Source: Colocasia esculenta (Eukaryota; Streptophyta; Magnoliopsida; Alismatales; Araceae). From it: a DNA stretch of 64,000 bases. The stretch is from NCBI GenBank assembly GCA_014218235.1, contig CM024755.1, positions 76,182,631-76,246,630 of the forward strand, read 5' to 3'. The translations under genes were made by a program, and so were the position numbers. The notes below the pieces were generated by a model. It saw only the letters and a program-made list of their open reading frames with translations, was not told the origin of the DNA and made no database searches. Shown one piece after another: positions 22,460 to 34,249 of the stretch; the first letter of the stretch is position 1, and each line of letters opens with the position of its first letter.

Positions 22460-22915
22460 GAGTTCATCCAATGTGATTTTGGATAAATCCTTCGAATCTT
22501 CAATGACAGTTGCTTTAGTGTGCCATGCAGGAGATAATGAACGCAAGATTTTTCTTACCAGGTCTTCATTTGAGTATTCCTTACCCAAGGCTCGAAGTCC
22601 ATTTATAATGACCATGAACCTAGCAAACATCTCAGATATAGTTTCATTAGATTTCATGATAAACAACTCATAATCAGAAACTAACATGAGTTCATCCAAT
22701 GTGATTTTGGATAAATCCTTTGAATCTTCAATGACAGTTGCTTTAGTGTGCCATGCAGGAGATAATGAACGCAAGATTTTTCTTACCAGGTCTTCATTTG
22801 AGTATTCCTTACCCAAGGCTCGAAGTCCATTTATAATGACCATGAACCTAGCAAACATCTCAGATATAGTTTCATTAGATTTCATGATAAACAACTCATA
22901 ATCAGAAACTAACAT
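22460..22915 (-). repeat. 228-bp in-frame tandem duplication in copia3 gag
   Basis: Units 22460-22687 and 22688-22915 appear nearly identical (one C/T difference seen near 22489/22717) and encode the same 76 residues (MLVSDYELF ... LDEL). The near identity indicates a recent event. Confidence 0.92.
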
Positions 22916-23382
22916 GTTAGCCTTAGTCTCCCTGACCTGAGATGTGCCCTCATATAGCAGTTCTAATTTATCCCACATCTCCTTGGCAGACTTACACATG
23001 GAGATTCTGGAATACTCACTTGGATGGATGGCACATTGCAATATGTTCATGGTGCTATAGTTCAGGGTGACCCTTCTGATCTGCTCCCTGGTCCATTGGT
23101 CTTCATCTCCAGTGACTTCATTTGGTCCTTTTTCAATAATTCTCCATACTTCATAGTTCTGTGCTCTAAGAAAAACCATCATCCTATTCTTCCAGTAGGG
23201 ATAGTAAGTACCATTAAAAAATGGAGGTCTATTGACTGAATGACCCTCAACAACAAAACCTCTAGAGTCCATGATAGAATCAAACCAAAGCACACAGCAA
23301 GTTGAACAAGTAATTGAGTGATCAAAATCTGAATACAGAAAATTCACCAAAGCACCTCAGAGTATAGAATTGACTTTGACCT

Positions 23383-23394
23383 GCTCTGATACCA
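23383..23394 (-). other. copia3 primer-binding site
   Basis: The minus strand is TGGTATCAGAGC, two bases from the 5' LTR. Confidence 0.92.
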
Positions 23395-23396
23395 AG

Positions 23397-24926
23397 TGTT
23401 GGGGAACGGATAGGTGACTTTGGTAAAAGAACTACTCGATTGTATGAATAGCAGTGGAATTAAAATGAGTAAAATACACAATTCGATCAAACTCAAGTGT
23501 AGTGTGTGAGTAGTGATTGAGAACAGCAAACCACACAACAAACCACAGTGCACTGAGAAATTTAAGGTGGTTCGGAGAACACAACTTGTGTCTCCTACGT
23601 CTACCTCCTCACGACGGAGGAACCACTAACATAAGTGCAGTACAAACAAGAGCGCGACGACTCTAAACTCTTTGAGTTCAACAACTCAAAGACCCCAGGA
23701 GATAGGCACAACGACCTACTCCAAAGACCACTTGTGAATTCAGCAAATTCGCAAGCCCTTGAGCACCACGGCTCAAGCACTAGAGCACAACGGCTCCAAC
23801 CCAGAGCACTACGGCTCCAAAACAGAGTACAAAGTACTCAAACCTCTGGATCACAATAGATCCAAGTTCTGCTAGACCAAGCACAATTAGAGAATAGATC
23901 CTCTAGCACGATCTATCTCAATACAATAGAATTGAATAGGACAAATAGAATTGGGAGATCTGTGTAGAACACATACACAGATTCCCCAGAAAATTCAGGA
24001 CTCTGACCAATTACAAACTTGGCTGGATCTCCTTCTGGACCAGCACTCTTGCAATCTCGAGCTCCTACTCTTCTTCTCCTTCTTCTCCCTTTGGCGGCAC
24101 TGCTCTGCTCCTCTGGATGCAGATTCCTCTTTCCCGCTCTCCTTGCCTTTTTCCAGAAAGCTCTGAGCTCTTGACTTGCGTGGGGTTCCTTTGAGTGCCA
24201 AGGACAAGGGTATTTATAGCCCAACGTGACCATAAAAGACCTTAGGGTACGTGGGCACAAAAACCTAGGCAGATCCCCTAATTCCCAAGCAGCCACATGT
24301 CCAGATGAAATTCCCGATTTTGAGTTTTAGCTGGAGTGTGTCGACACTACTTCAGAGTGTGTCGACACACTGTCCCAAACTGGCAGAAATGGTCTTCTGG
24401 GAAGAGACATTAGTGTCCACACTACTTCAGGCAGTGTCGACACACTGTCAAGAACTGCCAAACAGGTCTTCTGGGAACTGGATCTAGTGTCAACACTACT
24501 TGATCCTGTGTCGACACTACCATGCAGACCTGTCAACTGGGATCTCTGGAATTTGGGACTAGTGTCGACACTACTGAGACTGTGTCGACACACTTGACTT
24601 TTTCTTCCTCATTTTGCCTTAGGGTTTGAAGCACTGTGTCAACACTAGTAAGGGGTGTGTCAACACTACCAAGGCAAAATCTGTATACACCTGCAAAATT
24701 AACACATTAATCATTAGTACAAGATATTATCATTAAAATATGAGATATTAAACATAAAAAACATGTTGTTTGAACATTAACATGTTTCACCCATTAAGCA
24801 TTGAAATCACAACATGTCATCATTAAAATCACAATGTGTCATCATCAAAATCAAAGTATGAGTGATGTTCATTGGATATCATTAAAATACAACTTTAGGA
24901 AATTCCAAAACACACTCAACCGAACA
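23397..24926 (-). repeat. copia3 5' LTR
   Basis: The complete 1530-bp LTR has U3 with five palindrome pairs (24338-24666), a TATAAATA box (24211-24218) and a leader hairpin array. Perfect or near-perfect hairpins include CTTGAGC/GCTCAAG (23758-23777), GAGC/GCTC (23783-23796 and 23804-23817), GAGTAC/GTACTC (23825-23839) and TGGATC/GATCCA (23847-23864). Confidence 0.93.
24211..24666 (-). promoter_or_regulatory. copia3 U3: five palindrome pairs and TATA box
   Basis: Palindrome starts are 24338/24359, 24413/24434, 24487/24508, 24562/24582 and 24636/24657. Spacing within pairs is 21, 21, 21, 20 and 21 bp; pairs recur every 75, 74, 75 and 74 bp. The TATAAATA box (minus strand, 24211-24218) is 120 bp from the first palindrome. 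Several copies have one substitution. Confidence 0.85.
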
Positions 24927-24931
24927 CCTGA

Positions 24932-26712
24932 CTACACAATTATCATCAATTGTGACACCCTCCATTTTGACAATCTCTACTAAGTTCCCATCTGTTCTCT
25001 GAGCTTTAATAATTTGCCAATATAAAGATGGCTCTACAGCACTACTGGCTAGCACTGCTCACCGATGACTGCTTGGAACATACAATGAGTTCTCTGCTAC
25101 TTTTGCATACAATTTCCATTCTTTAATCATCATGAGATTCCTACATGCTTTTCTACTCAATGCATCAACTACAACATTGGCTTTACTCGGGTTGTAAGCC
25201 AAATTGAAATCATAATCTTTCAAATATTCTACCCACCTTCGCTGCCAGAGATTCAAATCCTTCTGAGAGAAAATATATTTCAATCTTTTGTGATCTGTAA
25301 AAATTTCAAACCTCTCACCATAAAGGTAGTGCCTCCACATCTTCAGAGCAAAGACAATTGTTGCTAATTCTAGATCATGTGTGGGGTAGTTCTCCTCTGC
25401 TGGCTTCAACTGCCTGGATGCATAAGCTATAACCTTATTATGTTGCATTAACACTGCTCCAAGCTCTCTTCTGGATGCATCTGTGTATACCCCAAAACCT
25501 CCACTGCCTACTGGTAATGTCAACATTGGCGCTGCTGTAAGCCTTTTCTTCAATTCCATAAAACTTTTCTGATTCATTTGACTACACAAATGGTGCATCC
25601 TTCCTGGTTAATCTGGTCATTGATGCTGCGATCTTGGAAAAATTCTCTATGAAACGCCTGTAATAACCTGCTAATTCCAGAAAACTCCTGATCTCTGTAA
25701 TTGTCTTTGGCGCTTCCCATTTCATAATTGCTTCAACCTTAGCTGGATCAACTGCAACTCCCTCTGCTGAAATAACATGACCGAGAAACTGAATTTCCTT
25801 CAACCAAAACTTACATTTGCTAAATTTAGCATACAACTGATTGTCCCACAAAGTCTGCAAAGTAGTTCTCAAGTGTGCTACATGTTCCTCCTCTTATGCT
25901 GAGTAAACTAATATATCATCTATGAAAACCATAATAAATTGATCCAGATATGGATGAAAAATTCTTTTCATTAAATTCATGAACGCTGCTAGTGCATTGG
26001 TTAGCCTAAATGACATAACCACGAACTCATAGTGCCCATGCCTGGTCCTGAATGCTGCTTTATCGATGTCTTCTTCTCTAATCCTTAACTGATGATATCT
26101 GGACCTCAAGTCAATCTTGGAGAACACTTTAGCTGATTGAAGTTGGTCAAATAAATCATCAATTCTTGGCAATGGATACTTATTCTTTATAGTCACATCA
26201 TTCAGCTTCCGATAATCAATGCACATTCTAAAACTTCCATCTTTCTTTCTTACAAATAACACAGGAGCTCCCCATGGTGAATCACTTGGCCTGATGAAAC
26301 CATTTTCTAGCAATTCTTGCAACTGCTTCTTCAATTCCTTGAGCTCTGCTGGTGCCATCCTACACGGTGCCTTAGAAATTGGCATGGATCCTGGTTGCAA
26401 TTCTATTGTAAAGTCCACCACCTTGTGTGGGGCTAGACCTGGTAAATCATCTGGAAACACATCTGCAAATTCCCTGATCACGGGAACTGCTTCAACTGAC
26501 TTACCATTACCAGTCTCTACCATACTCACTGAAGCTAGGTAAGCTACACAACCCGCATTCAACAACTTCCTAGCTCTAAGTGCTGAAATTATAAACTTGG
26601 AAGTGTAGAACGGCATACCTTGAAATTCAAATACTGCTCCATTAGGGTGACAAATCCTAACCCTCTTCTTTCTGTAATCAGCCATTACTCCATAGGCTTC
26701 CAGCCAATCCAT
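24932..26712 (-). pseudogene. GypsyA reverse transcriptase and RNase H
   Basis: The minus-strand order is RT (PVLFVRKKDGSFRMCIDYRK, then PLPRIDDLFDQLQSAKVFS, then FIDDILVYSA, with the catalytic Asp pair) and RNase H (FGVYTDASRRELGAVL, later ALKMWRHYLYGERFEIFTDH). It extends toward the integrase, from which it is separated by copia3. A stop follows the FIDDILVYSA motif (about 25892) and the frame shifts near 25590. Upstream the frame starts inside the linker after protease. Confidence 0.9.
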
Positions 26713-27240
26713 ACCCAGAATGATATCATAATCTCTTAACTGTAATGCATATAATCTAGCAGGTAACTAATTAATTTCCTTTAATCTCAATAGGAACTTC
26801 ATCGATGTAACAAGAGGTGAGCATAAATTCACCTGAAGGGACCTCTACAACTAACTCACACAACTTCTCTTCTAATGGGTGCACCATACTATCCATAAAT
26901 TCTTCAGAAATAAAAGAAAGTGAAGCACCTAGATCAATTAAAACTCTTGCTGAAAATTCATAAATGGGCAATATACCTTCTATCAAATTAGAAGCCACTG
27001 CCTGGGCTCGGGTGATAGCCATAACCTGGCCTTGACCACGCTAGTGCGGTGCTCCCCTACCTCGTCCTACTGGTGGCTGCTGGGGCTGCGGCTGTTGCTG
27101 CACTCCTCTTCCATAACCATATTCTCTTGGATAGGGACAATAGAGAATCAAATGCCCCAGCTGATCACAGTTATAGCATCTATAACCTGGTGGAATTGTA
27201 GACTGCCTAGCTGTACTCTGCTGCAACTCCTCCACCTCTG
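26713..27240 (-). pseudogene. GypsyA CCHC knuckle and protease
   Basis: The order is a CCHC knuckle (CYNCDQLGHLILYCP), a Gln/Pro/Gly-rich linker, and retropepsin (RVLIDLGASLSFIS). Retropepsins use D-T/S-G; here Thr is replaced by Leu (DLG), so the protease is probably inactive. In-frame stops occur near 27040 and 26770. Confidence 0.82.
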
Positions 27241-28217
27241 GCCTGTAACCTCGCCCTTGCTAGAACAACTGTTGGCATCCTCCTCCTCATCCTCTACATA
27301 TTTTCTTCAATTTTGAACCCCATTTACTGAAGCTTGAGGAAGATGGTCTACTACGGTAGCCGGAAACTACCCGAACCTGACTCTCCCGACTGGCGAGTCT
27401 AAACAGACCTCTCTAATATGGCTGCTCTCTGTGCCACTTCCTCCACAGTCTTGCACATGAGCGGTATCACCACATTCTGCAACTCGACCCTCAATTCACG
27501 AATAAAATATTCAACCATCATGGCATTAATTGTCACAACATACGGTGCATACCTGTTAAGTGCCATAAATCTCATCTGGTACTCTAAAGCAGAAGAATTT
27601 CCTTACTACAGAGTCTGGAATTGCTCTCTTTTTGCCTGCTGAACTTGTACTGGGAAAAATGTGTCATTAAACACCTCTATAATTTCCAGCCATGTAATAG
27701 CATCCTCTGATCTACCTGCAAAAGTAGTCTGCAACTTCAATCTCTACCATTCTTGCGCAAAACCCCGCAACTGGTAAGTAGCCAGAACCACTCTATCCAC
27801 TGGTGGACACCTCATAATCACAAAAACTCTTTCTATTTCATGAATCCAGTGCTCAGCTGTGTTTGGATTAGGTCCCCTTGTGTAAGTAGGCAGTTGCAAT
27901 CTCAAAAATCTCTCAATCTGCATAGTTGGTTCCTCCTCTACCCTCACTGGTGGTGCTGGTGGTACAGGTACCACAAAAGGTACCTCCACTCCTGGTGGTT
28001 GTGGGGGTGGCACAAGTGGTACTGGTCCTGCCTCCTCAACAACCGTAGGCCCTGCTACTGCTGGCTGCGCTGGACCCTGCTGGTCCAACCTTGTTCTTAT
28101 TTGAGTTAAACTCTCCCATATTCGCTCAATCATCTGATGTGTTGTTTCTTCCTGTTCATCTCCCCCACCTCCCCAGTCTCTCCTATCAGCAATTTCAAAT
28201 TCTTGCACAAACAACAT
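27241..28217 (-). pseudogene. GypsyA gag
   Basis: The minus strand starts at 28217 with an acidic N terminus and a Pro/Val-rich stretch, then the gypsy Gag domain (AEHWIHEIERVFVIMRCPP, VLATYQLRGFAQEW, then TWLEIIEVFNDTFFP, ALEYQMRFMALNRYAP). In-frame stops at about 27743, 27640 and 27400 break it. The PBS lies about 115 bp upstream. Confidence 0.85.
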
Positions 28218-28333
28218 TCAAACCACAAGTATACCAACAAATCAATACAAAACCAGAGTCAACTACCAGTAGTGGACTAATGTAGAAATTAGGCTATGTA
28301 ATCTCTCAGTTCCTTCATGTTTACATGAATCTT

Positions 28334-28345
28334 GCTCTGATACCA
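28334..28345 (-). other. GypsyA primer-binding site
   Basis: GCTCTGATACCA on the plus strand is two bases from the LTR. It uses the same tRNA primer as the copia elements. Confidence 0.92.
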
Positions 28346-28347
28346 AC

Positions 28348-30235
28348 TGTGACGGACCACATCATTCAAACCCATTAACCTAATAACAGACTTGACCCGA
28401 CTCCGCCTCCCGCGAACAGGCCGAAGCCTCGGCAGGGATATCACACACATGTCCGTGAAAACACAAAAGAACACACTGATATATATATATATATATATAA
28501 GATTCATCATCCCACACATATTTACAACGGATTTACATAGCCAAATTTCAACAAAAGTCAAAGTACAAAGACCTGGGGCATTCCCCGGGGTACAACAGAA
28601 AAGTAAATTACACTGTTGGAGGCGTCGACCCAACACCGCTGCGATGCGGCTCCAGACTAGAAGACAGATGTGAAGCCTCCTGCTCTCCCTCACCTGAAAG
28701 GGGTAGGGGTGAGCCTCACAAGTCACTGGCTCAGTAGGGAAACTCCCCCAAAAATCGAGCAAACCAAACTCACAAGTAGCAAAAGCAGGAAGCTACACTA
28801 GCAATTTATAGAACTAACTAAGCAGGTTATTAAAGTTGTAAACCCTACTTAGCACATGTTATCAACATAAGCAGCTTTAATAAATAAATGGCAAACCACA
28901 ATCAGGTGTACATACTAAAGTTGGAAAATGCCACACTCGAGCCGTGAAGACTGGTTCACGACACCAGCAACCGACCAGGACAAACCACACAGGACTACCT
29001 CTCAGTCTCGTAGCCAAGGACGAAAGGTCCAGCTACAGCTCCACCACAACAGAACCAACAAGCTGTGGAGACAAACACACACCACAACTGTAGCTCACAC
29101 GGCTACAGCTCCATGCCTGGCACCCTTAGGGTCTCTGGCCCGAGCACCCTAAAGTGAGGCATTGGAAACAAGGACTAGCTGGGGACCAATATGTCTACCG
29201 GTGAGCGTACTACAAGCGACTAAGTACACCCACAACACACAAGCCACTGTCCCATTGTCGTCTTTCCCTCAGTCGGACGTACTACTCAAACTACGAAGTG
29301 AGGGCATTCAGGAAGACGACACAGACCTTACGGGTAGACAAGTACTAGGACAAGCCCAAACACTCATGTGCCTGGCTCACACAGAACCTGGGGCTCCCAA
29401 CTGAAGAGGTAACCACGATAGGCATCGTACTACTCGCCACTCACACACAAACCACGTGCACACTGCACAAACCACGTGAATACCACGTCAACCACGTGAA
29501 AAACACACTTAGGAACCCTAATCAAGGATCCCATCTCCGAATCCCCCACACTAATTATGTAAAACCATGTAAAAACCCATTTTTCATGCCCTACTCAATA
29601 CTCTAGCATGGTATCTATCATTTATGCAGCAATTAACTAACTAAACATGCATCACATGCAATCCACAGTGCAAAACATGGCAGAATCTCCCCACCTTCAC
29701 GAAGAACGATAACCACCCGGTGTTTCCCCCACTCCGTGCGATGTCCTTGCGACGAGACCACGCCGAAAATGACCCCAGCATGACAAATCGCCCAGAAAAC
29801 CCGTGAAACCTCCTACCCCTGGCCAAACAGAGCTTGCTGAGCTCTGTCTGGACAACCTAAGTTAAGAGCGTTTTGTGGTTGAGAACATGACGCACTCCAC
29901 CGTCACGACCTAAACGCGACGGAGAAGGCCGTCGCCTTCCCATGGTCGACGTCAGTAGGCCGCCCAGCGTGCGACATGCGGCAGACATGCAGACGAGGAC
30001 TGCTCCGCAGTGGCAACCAGAATGCGAAACCCAGGGCTGTCGCGTTCAGAACGCATTGCCCAACTCTGTTGCGTTCACATGCAGTGAACCAACGAGTGCT
30101 TTGGGCCCGAACTATCGGCCTACAAAGCCCTGGAAACCTACATAAACACCTGTAACACACATCATTGGCCACATACTAGCCTTCACAACCACTAAACGAG
30201 GATCCACAAGGATCCAAAAAATGCGCGACATTACA
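28348..30235 (-). repeat. GypsyA 5' LTR
   Basis: The 1888-bp LTR starts TGTGACGGACC and ends GCGCGACATTACA. It has a TA microsatellite at about 28479-28499 and a GCGACG-N8-CGTCGC dyad at 29916-29935. It has no coding content. LTR ends, PBS and the adjacent TTACTATCA sequence resemble those of GypsyC. Confidence 0.92.
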
Positions 30236-30362
30236 TCTTTCCTCTCTCTCCTAGCTGCCCTCCATCTTGAATCTAAAAATAGAGAGAGAAAATTCAAATT
30301 TAAGAGAGAATAAAGAGAGATTAGGTGTCAACCCAAAATCTCTCTCTACCATTCCTAAAATA
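30236..30362. other. unassigned spacer between GypsyA and GypsyB
   Basis: The 127 bp are rich in CT and GA runs. I see no gene or element end. It may be the outermost host sequence or an older repeat; a GypsyA target duplication cannot be tested because the left end is outside. Confidence 0.5.
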
Positions 30363-32854
30363 TGTGATGACCCGATCATTCCAGATCCATGTTTAATGGG
30401 TTTGGAGTTGTGCTCTTGGACAAGAGGTGGTCATTGGGCTTTGTTTGTGGTTTCCGTGCATTGTGTGGGGGTTGTGGGCCGAACATTCCAGCCTAAATAG
30501 CCCGTTGGTTCACTGGTTGTGAACACGATAGGGTATGTCATCACGTTTTGAAACGCGACAGCTTACTATGTCGCGATTCACAGAACTGCCTTTGTGTTGA
30601 GCGGCGTGTTGATTTTCGAAAGGCGACAGTTAGGGTTGTCGCGTTTAGAAGTTAAACACGACGTCTGCCTACGTCGCAATTTTGAATGTGACTTAAATGC
30701 TCTGTTTCGCCCAGATAAAGCAGAGAAGCTCTGTCCAGGCGAAGGGGAGGTTGCTGCGGCGCCTCTTGTGCTGATTTTCGGCATCTGGTGGTTCGTGCGG
30801 TGCGGTGTCCACGCGAGGAATGTGTCTGGAGCATGGGTGCACCGACGATGTGGTGGTTTCCGCGTTCTTCGAGCTTCTTCAGATGGTAGGGAGACTAACC
30901 TTGTATTGTAGTTTGTTTTAATTGGTTTAAAGGCGTGGAAGCATGTATGTGTGGTTTGCCATATCATGGTCATCACGTTTATTGCTTTGGTTTGATATTT
31001 GTATCATATAGGTGTGGGTTTTCCCCGTGGAGAAGGTGTGGGTTCGGCCTGTGAGCTGAACTCACTGTCGCAGTTGAAACGTGACAGGGTGCACCGTCGT
31101 GTTCATGGTATGAACGCGATGTGCTGCATCGTCGCGTTTCGGTTTTATCCGATGTGCTATGGCGGCTGTTAGGACGCGACCACTTGACCTATCGCGTTCT
31201 TCATGAATGTGACAGTGTGGTCCATCGCGATATAATGTAGTGATTAGTGTGGTCCTTATCGTGACGTATCGTTCCGTCATGATTTGGATGTTGACTGTCA
31301 TGTTTGACCGATCGAGACTAAAGGTGACGTATCGAGCCGTCGCAATATGGTCGTGACACTGGGCCCTATCGCGTTAAGGTTTTGAATGGTGACTGGACAG
31401 GCCATCGCGATTTGAAAGGCGACCCCTGTGTTCGTCACGTTTTAGCTTTTGTGGTTTGTTTGTGGTGGTTGGGCAGTAAGATTCCGGTGTGAACCTAGCC
31501 TTAGTCCTTACTGTCTTTTAAAGACTATTTAAGATAGATAAGTTAGTTAAGCATGTGTGGGATTGATATATGTATAGTTAGTAAATCATGTACTTTATGC
31601 CATGTTCATTATTGTATTGAGATAAGGGGTTAATGTGTAAGATAATGTGTGTTGCCATGGAGGTCACGGGGTGACCTATGATAGGCAAGGTTGTATATGT
31701 ATGTACGATGGTTTGTGTGTTGCCGAGTCTGGTGGTCCGATGCCTATTCTGGAATACCTCTTCAGTCGGGTACCCTAGGTTCTGTGTGAGCCAAGCACGT
31801 GTGTTTGTTGTGCTCGGGGCGTGTCTCAGTACGGTGTGTACCACTAAGGTCTGAGTCATCTTCCTGGACACCCTCACTCCTATGTTTGAGTTGTACGTCC
31901 GATTGAGGGAAAGACGACTGGGAGCAGCGACTTGTGTTTGTGGGTGTGCAGTTGCTTGTAGTGCGCTCGTGGTTGGGGGTACGGACACCAGTAGATGTAT
32001 TGGTCCCCAGCTAGTCCTGTGTTTCCAGTGTCTCACTTTAGGGAGCTCCGGCCAGAGTCCCTAAAGGTGTCAGGCAAGGACTTACAGCTGTGTGGTCTAC
32101 AGGCGTGGTGTTGGTTGGTCTCCACTGTTCCTTGGCTTGTGGTTGTGGAGCGATAGTTGGACCTTTTCATCTGTGACTGCAAGACTGAGAAATAGTTCTT
32201 GTGCTGTGCTATCCGGGTTGGATTCTGGCATCATGAACTAGTAGTCCATTCTCGCGTGGTGGCGTCGCTCTTTCTGACTCGTGCTTTGCCAGTGGTTGTG
32301 GCCTGTGTGTTGTGACTCATTGGTTAAGGTTATATCCGTTGAGGTGTGTCACGATAGTAGCACAATAGTGACTATGGTCCAGTGGTGGTACCTCGTGGTG
32401 GTAGGTACCTGTACCCTTCATGGGTATCCATTTCTCATGGAACGTTGTGTACCAGCCTTTTCAGGTGTGGAGGTGGAGCGGTGCTCCATGGAGGTTGTGT
32501 TGTTGAACCCTCCACTTGCTGTGTTGTACCCACTTGAGGGTAGCTTTCCGATAGATTGTGATTAAAGAGTATAGTGAACTAGCTTTTGGTTAGCAGTCCT
32601 ATTACCCTCGTGTTTGAGGTTCACCTGTGAGACTTGTAGCCTAGGTAGTGGTTTGCCTGTGAGGCTTGTGGTTTAGGCGTTCAATTGTTTGGTGGACTAG
32701 TAGTGTTGTACTAGTCCTATTGTTCCTTCTTATTTTATGAGGATTAGGTTAGTTGATGTGTTTATATTTAACCGCAGCTTATTTATGTTTAATGAGCATA
32801 TGTTGTGGTTTGGCTATGGGTGATGCTAGTGAGACCTTTTAGGGTTGAGGAGAC
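30363..32854 (+). repeat. GypsyB LTR (3' part deleted)
   Basis: It contains the shared segment around 31700-32130 (inverse of 58980-59560 in GypsyC and related to 29000-29430 in GypsyA). GCGACA-N8-TGTCGC dyads lie at 30555-30574 and 30623-30642, and many other GTCGC/GCGAC half-sites occur at 31060-31440. The left end (TGTGATGACCCG) is diverged from the GypsyC terminus, so the start is approximate. Confidence 0.78.
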
Positions 32855-34249
32855 ATGTATTAGGTGATGGTGTGATAGAGATAGAGTAGCAGTGGGAACA
32901 GTGTTGTAATGTGGAATAGTGGATGTTAAGGATTGTGGTTGAGAACCTTAGCAGAGGTATTGTTGTGTTTAAGATTTGTGTTAGTGGGTATTAAGAAGCA
33001 TTTTGGATGATAATATGATTAGTGATATGGAAGGTTTGGAATGATTGAGTGAGGAAGATTAGCTTCAGATGAGGCACTGGTAAATAGAGGAGCAGTGATT
33101 TGTGGTAGTAAAATTAAGGGTGTTCTGTGATTAGAGATGAGTGCAGTAAAGAGCTTGAGAATAGTGCTGTTGTGAATAATGGTGGTAATAGGAAGTTTGA
33201 TGAAAATATTAGTGTAAGTATGTGTCTAGGTGATCAGTTGGATAAAGAGAGAGTAAAGGAAGATCTGTGTGCAGTTAGATTCTTTTGAGAATTTCAGAGG
33301 AAAGATATGTAATTGGCAAGTAGCAGATTGTGAAGATTCCACATAATGAGTTATTGAAGATTACTGTGCTAGAGATAAGATCAGTGAGATTTAGCAGTTG
33401 TGTATAGTTTAGGAAAGATTGAGGTTGAAGTTAAGAATGTTTGGAGTAAGGTAGAGCTATGTGAGTGAGAGTAGAAAGAAATAAATCAATTGAGTAGCAG
33501 TTAAAAAAATATCAAGTTGAGTGGAATTTTTGCTATTTGAGAATAAAGCAGCAATGTGAAATAAAGGAATCAGGCAGAGCAAGTTATTGTAATTAAAGGG
33601 ATCGGCTTCAGGTTCTAGCTTTGCCAGTTTGTCAATAAGGATGTTTATATGTTAGCAAGAATTACAGAATGAATAATACAGTGAGATTAGTCAGATAGCA
33701 GGATAAGTAAGATAAATACTTTGCAGAGATGATATTATGTTTAATGCGTTTAGCAGGTTATTGACCAGAAAAGGAAAGAGTATAACAAATTATGAAATGG
33801 ATATAATCAGATGGTTTAGAAAGTACACAATAAGAGCTTGCATGGTAGTGAACAGAAAGTTATTTAGTTAAGCAGAGGTATTCTTCTGTAGAGGTATTTC
33901 AAAGTTTTATTTAAGAATAAAAGGCAGATCAGCTAAAGAATAGTAAGCAGATTAGAGTAAGGCAGAATAGAACAGAAAGAGTAAGAAATGTAAGGAAATT
34001 GGAATTGCTAAGTACAGAAAGAAAAAGTGTCAATAGGTAAACAGTGAAAAGCTTGGGGTCAGGTGGCACCTGATTGAGAGAGAGTTTGGTAAAGATGAAG
34101 GTAGAATATGTGTAGAGTTAGTTGAGCAGTTTTATTTTCTCGATAAGAGAGTGCAATGTCACAATAGTAAGAACGAATATGTTGAAAGGTGGAGGATAAA
34201 ATGTGATTAGTCAGCCAGAGAATGTTATTTAAAGCAAGGAAGGTATATG
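32855..34249 (+). other. GypsyB non-coding interior
   Basis: This is purine-rich sequence homologous to the reverse complement of about 62010-63455 in GypsyC. Every frame is dense in stops. Its conservation between two copies shows that the non-coding interior belongs to the family and is not decay of one copy. Confidence 0.75.

Larger units (their letters stand above)
20921..23272 (-). pseudogene. copia3 gag with internal duplication
   Basis: The start at 23272 (MDSRGFVVEGHSVNRPPFF) fits other Gag starts in the window; an upstream in-frame Met at 23350 is less likely. The order is: UBN2-type domain, a 76-residue block present twice, LIGSLMTYELNLKRSEEHM, basic linker, CCHC knuckle (CYRCNKPGHMKADCPEGKK), acidic stretch, coiled coil, and a Trp/Tyr/Asn-rich C terminus ending in the WVPK motif before protease. 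One in-frame TAA (about 21863-21865) and one frame change near 21380 separate the three segments. Apart from these the frame is intact for about 780 codons. Confidence 0.88.
19993..24926 (-). mobile_element. copia3: internally deleted Ty1/copia in GypsyA
   Basis: The outer ends TGTTGGGG...CGAACA are flanked by the duplication CCTGA. The 5' LTR is complete (23397-24926); the 3' LTR is only its outer ~713 bp (19993-~20705). The remnant joins directly to a protease fragment at the shared sequence AGATTCCT, so almost all of pol, the polypurine tract and the inner half of the 3' LTR are deleted. Gag is largely preserved and carries an in-frame 228-bp duplication. The element cannot complete a replication cycle by itself. 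Confidence 0.93.
1..30235 (-). mobile_element. GypsyA: Ty3/gypsy chromovirus, nested host of copia1 and copia3, left end outside window
   Basis: The element reads right to left: 5' LTR 28348-30235, PBS 28334-28345, gag, CCHC knuckle, protease, reverse transcriptase, RNase H, integrase, chromodomain, then the partial 3' LTR at 1-1370. The gag-pol order with a chromodomain at the integrase C terminus is typical of Tekay/Del-like chromoviruses. Two copia elements split it. Copia1 lies inside the integrase C-terminal region between copies of CTTTC (1774-1778, 18987-18991). Copia3 lies upstream in the integrase between copies of CCTGA (19988-19992, 24927-24931). Removing both restores the expected reading order. 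Several in-frame stops remain, so this copy is not coding-competent. About 780 bp of the left LTR is missing, judged by aligning base 1 with base 29128 of the right LTR. Confidence 0.93.
30363..34249 (+). mobile_element. GypsyB: non-coding Ty3/gypsy relative, truncated by copia4
   Basis: The order is LTR sequence (30363-~32854), then interior (~32855-34249), both homologous to GypsyC read on its minus strand. The last ~420 bp of the LTR, the PBS and the first ~495 bp of interior are missing at a junction near 32855 where GAG is repeated. The interior has no coding frames. It stops at the copia4 LTR, so the rest should lie beyond copia4, outside the window. Confidence 0.8.

Noticed and set aside
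28479..28499. TA microsatellite
   Set aside because: Ordinary simple repeat in the GypsyA LTR, noted only for completeness.
30236..30362. Host promoter or gene fragment with CT/GA repeats
   Set aside because: Too short, without a coding frame or TATA box; could be remnant of any repeat.
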